In this document: in pieces, positions 63,926-64,000 of the stretch
Numbering within the stretch: position 1 is the stretch's first letter
Layout of the letters: each line of letters starts with the position of its first letter
Source of the DNA: Kalaharituber pfeilii
Lineage: Eukaryota; Ascomycota; Pezizomycetes; Pezizales; Pezizaceae
NCBI GenBank assembly: GCA_015179045.1
Contig: WHUZ01000006.1
Coordinates: forward strand, 1,922,001-1,986,000
DNA: 64,000 nt
Direction of reading: 5' to 3'
Notes under the pieces: generated by a model
Database searches by the model: none
Told to the model about the DNA's origin: nothing
The model's input: only the letters and a program-made list of their open reading frames with translations
Position numbers and translations under genes: made by a program

Positions 63926-63987
63926 CTTTTTTTTTTTTTTTTTTTGATTTCACCTAACTCCGCTTGCAGCTGTTCGCCATGGAAGGG
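63926..63987 (-). mobile_element. Tail A micro-retroposon at window end
   Basis: Perfect 13-bp repeat AGAGAGACCTACT at 63913-63925 and 63988-64000. Reverse tail A (CTAACTCCGCTTGCAGCTGT…CCATGGAAGGG). It inserted in the tandem array. Confidence 0.9.
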
Positions 63988-64000
63988 AGAGAGACCTACT

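Overview
The window looks like a transposon-dominated stretch of a filamentous fungal nuclear genome, most likely an ascomycete. Support for this is the short spliceosomal introns (43-90 nt), Ty3/Gypsy, Ty1/copia, Fot1/pogo, PIF/Harbinger and Tad1-like LINE elements, AT-rich blocks that look like repeat-induced point mutation (RIP), and BTB and multi-pass membrane proteins of fungal type. The species cannot be named; a TE-rich Pezizomycete is only a guess. There is no CRISPR array, rRNA, ordinary tRNA gene or prokaryotic operon.

Layout. 1-5.6 kb: a Gypsy element on the minus strand that runs off the left edge (gag-protease, then pol in the -1 frame). 5.9-13.9 kb: a hAT-like MITE, a solo LTR, a Fot1-like element inside another TIR element, and inverted LINE pieces. 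13.98-19.62 kb: a nearly pristine copia element with identical LTRs. 19.7-21.7 kb: a GGCCTGG-rich TIR element directly upstream of an intact membrane-protein gene. 22-26.2 kb: opposing LTRs, AT-rich DNA, truncated LINE copies and a pogo-type MITE. 27.2-30.1 kb: the only clean host island, two divergent spliced genes. 30.1-38.7 kb: AT-rich DNA, a solo LTR, many LINE fragments and small retroposons. 38.85-46.97 kb: an 8.1-kb Harbinger element in the intron of a small host gene, carrying four further insertions. 47.2-48.1 kb: a BTB gene with one nonsense codon. 48.1-53.1 kb: a half-LINE split by a gag-protease-only Gypsy. 54.5-61.8 kb: a near full-length LINE with frame breaks. 61.8-64 kb: a gene fragment and a degenerate tandem array.

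The most unusual signal is a set of about 29 retroposed pieces that all end in one of two 3' tails followed by poly(A). Tail A has the core CCCTGCCATGGCGAACAGCT. Tail B has the core GGGCGGCATGCGAGTAATGA. Most are bounded by 9-14 bp target-site duplications. Each tail occurs on 5'-truncated LINE copies, on ORF1-only half-LINEs and on micro-insertions that carry only 20-50 nt ahead of the poly(A). Tail A is also the 3' end of the LINE at 54.5-61.8 kb. The tail A micro-copies nearly all start at the same base, the foot of a predicted hairpin. This suggests that the tail alone is enough for target-primed insertion by the LINE machinery.
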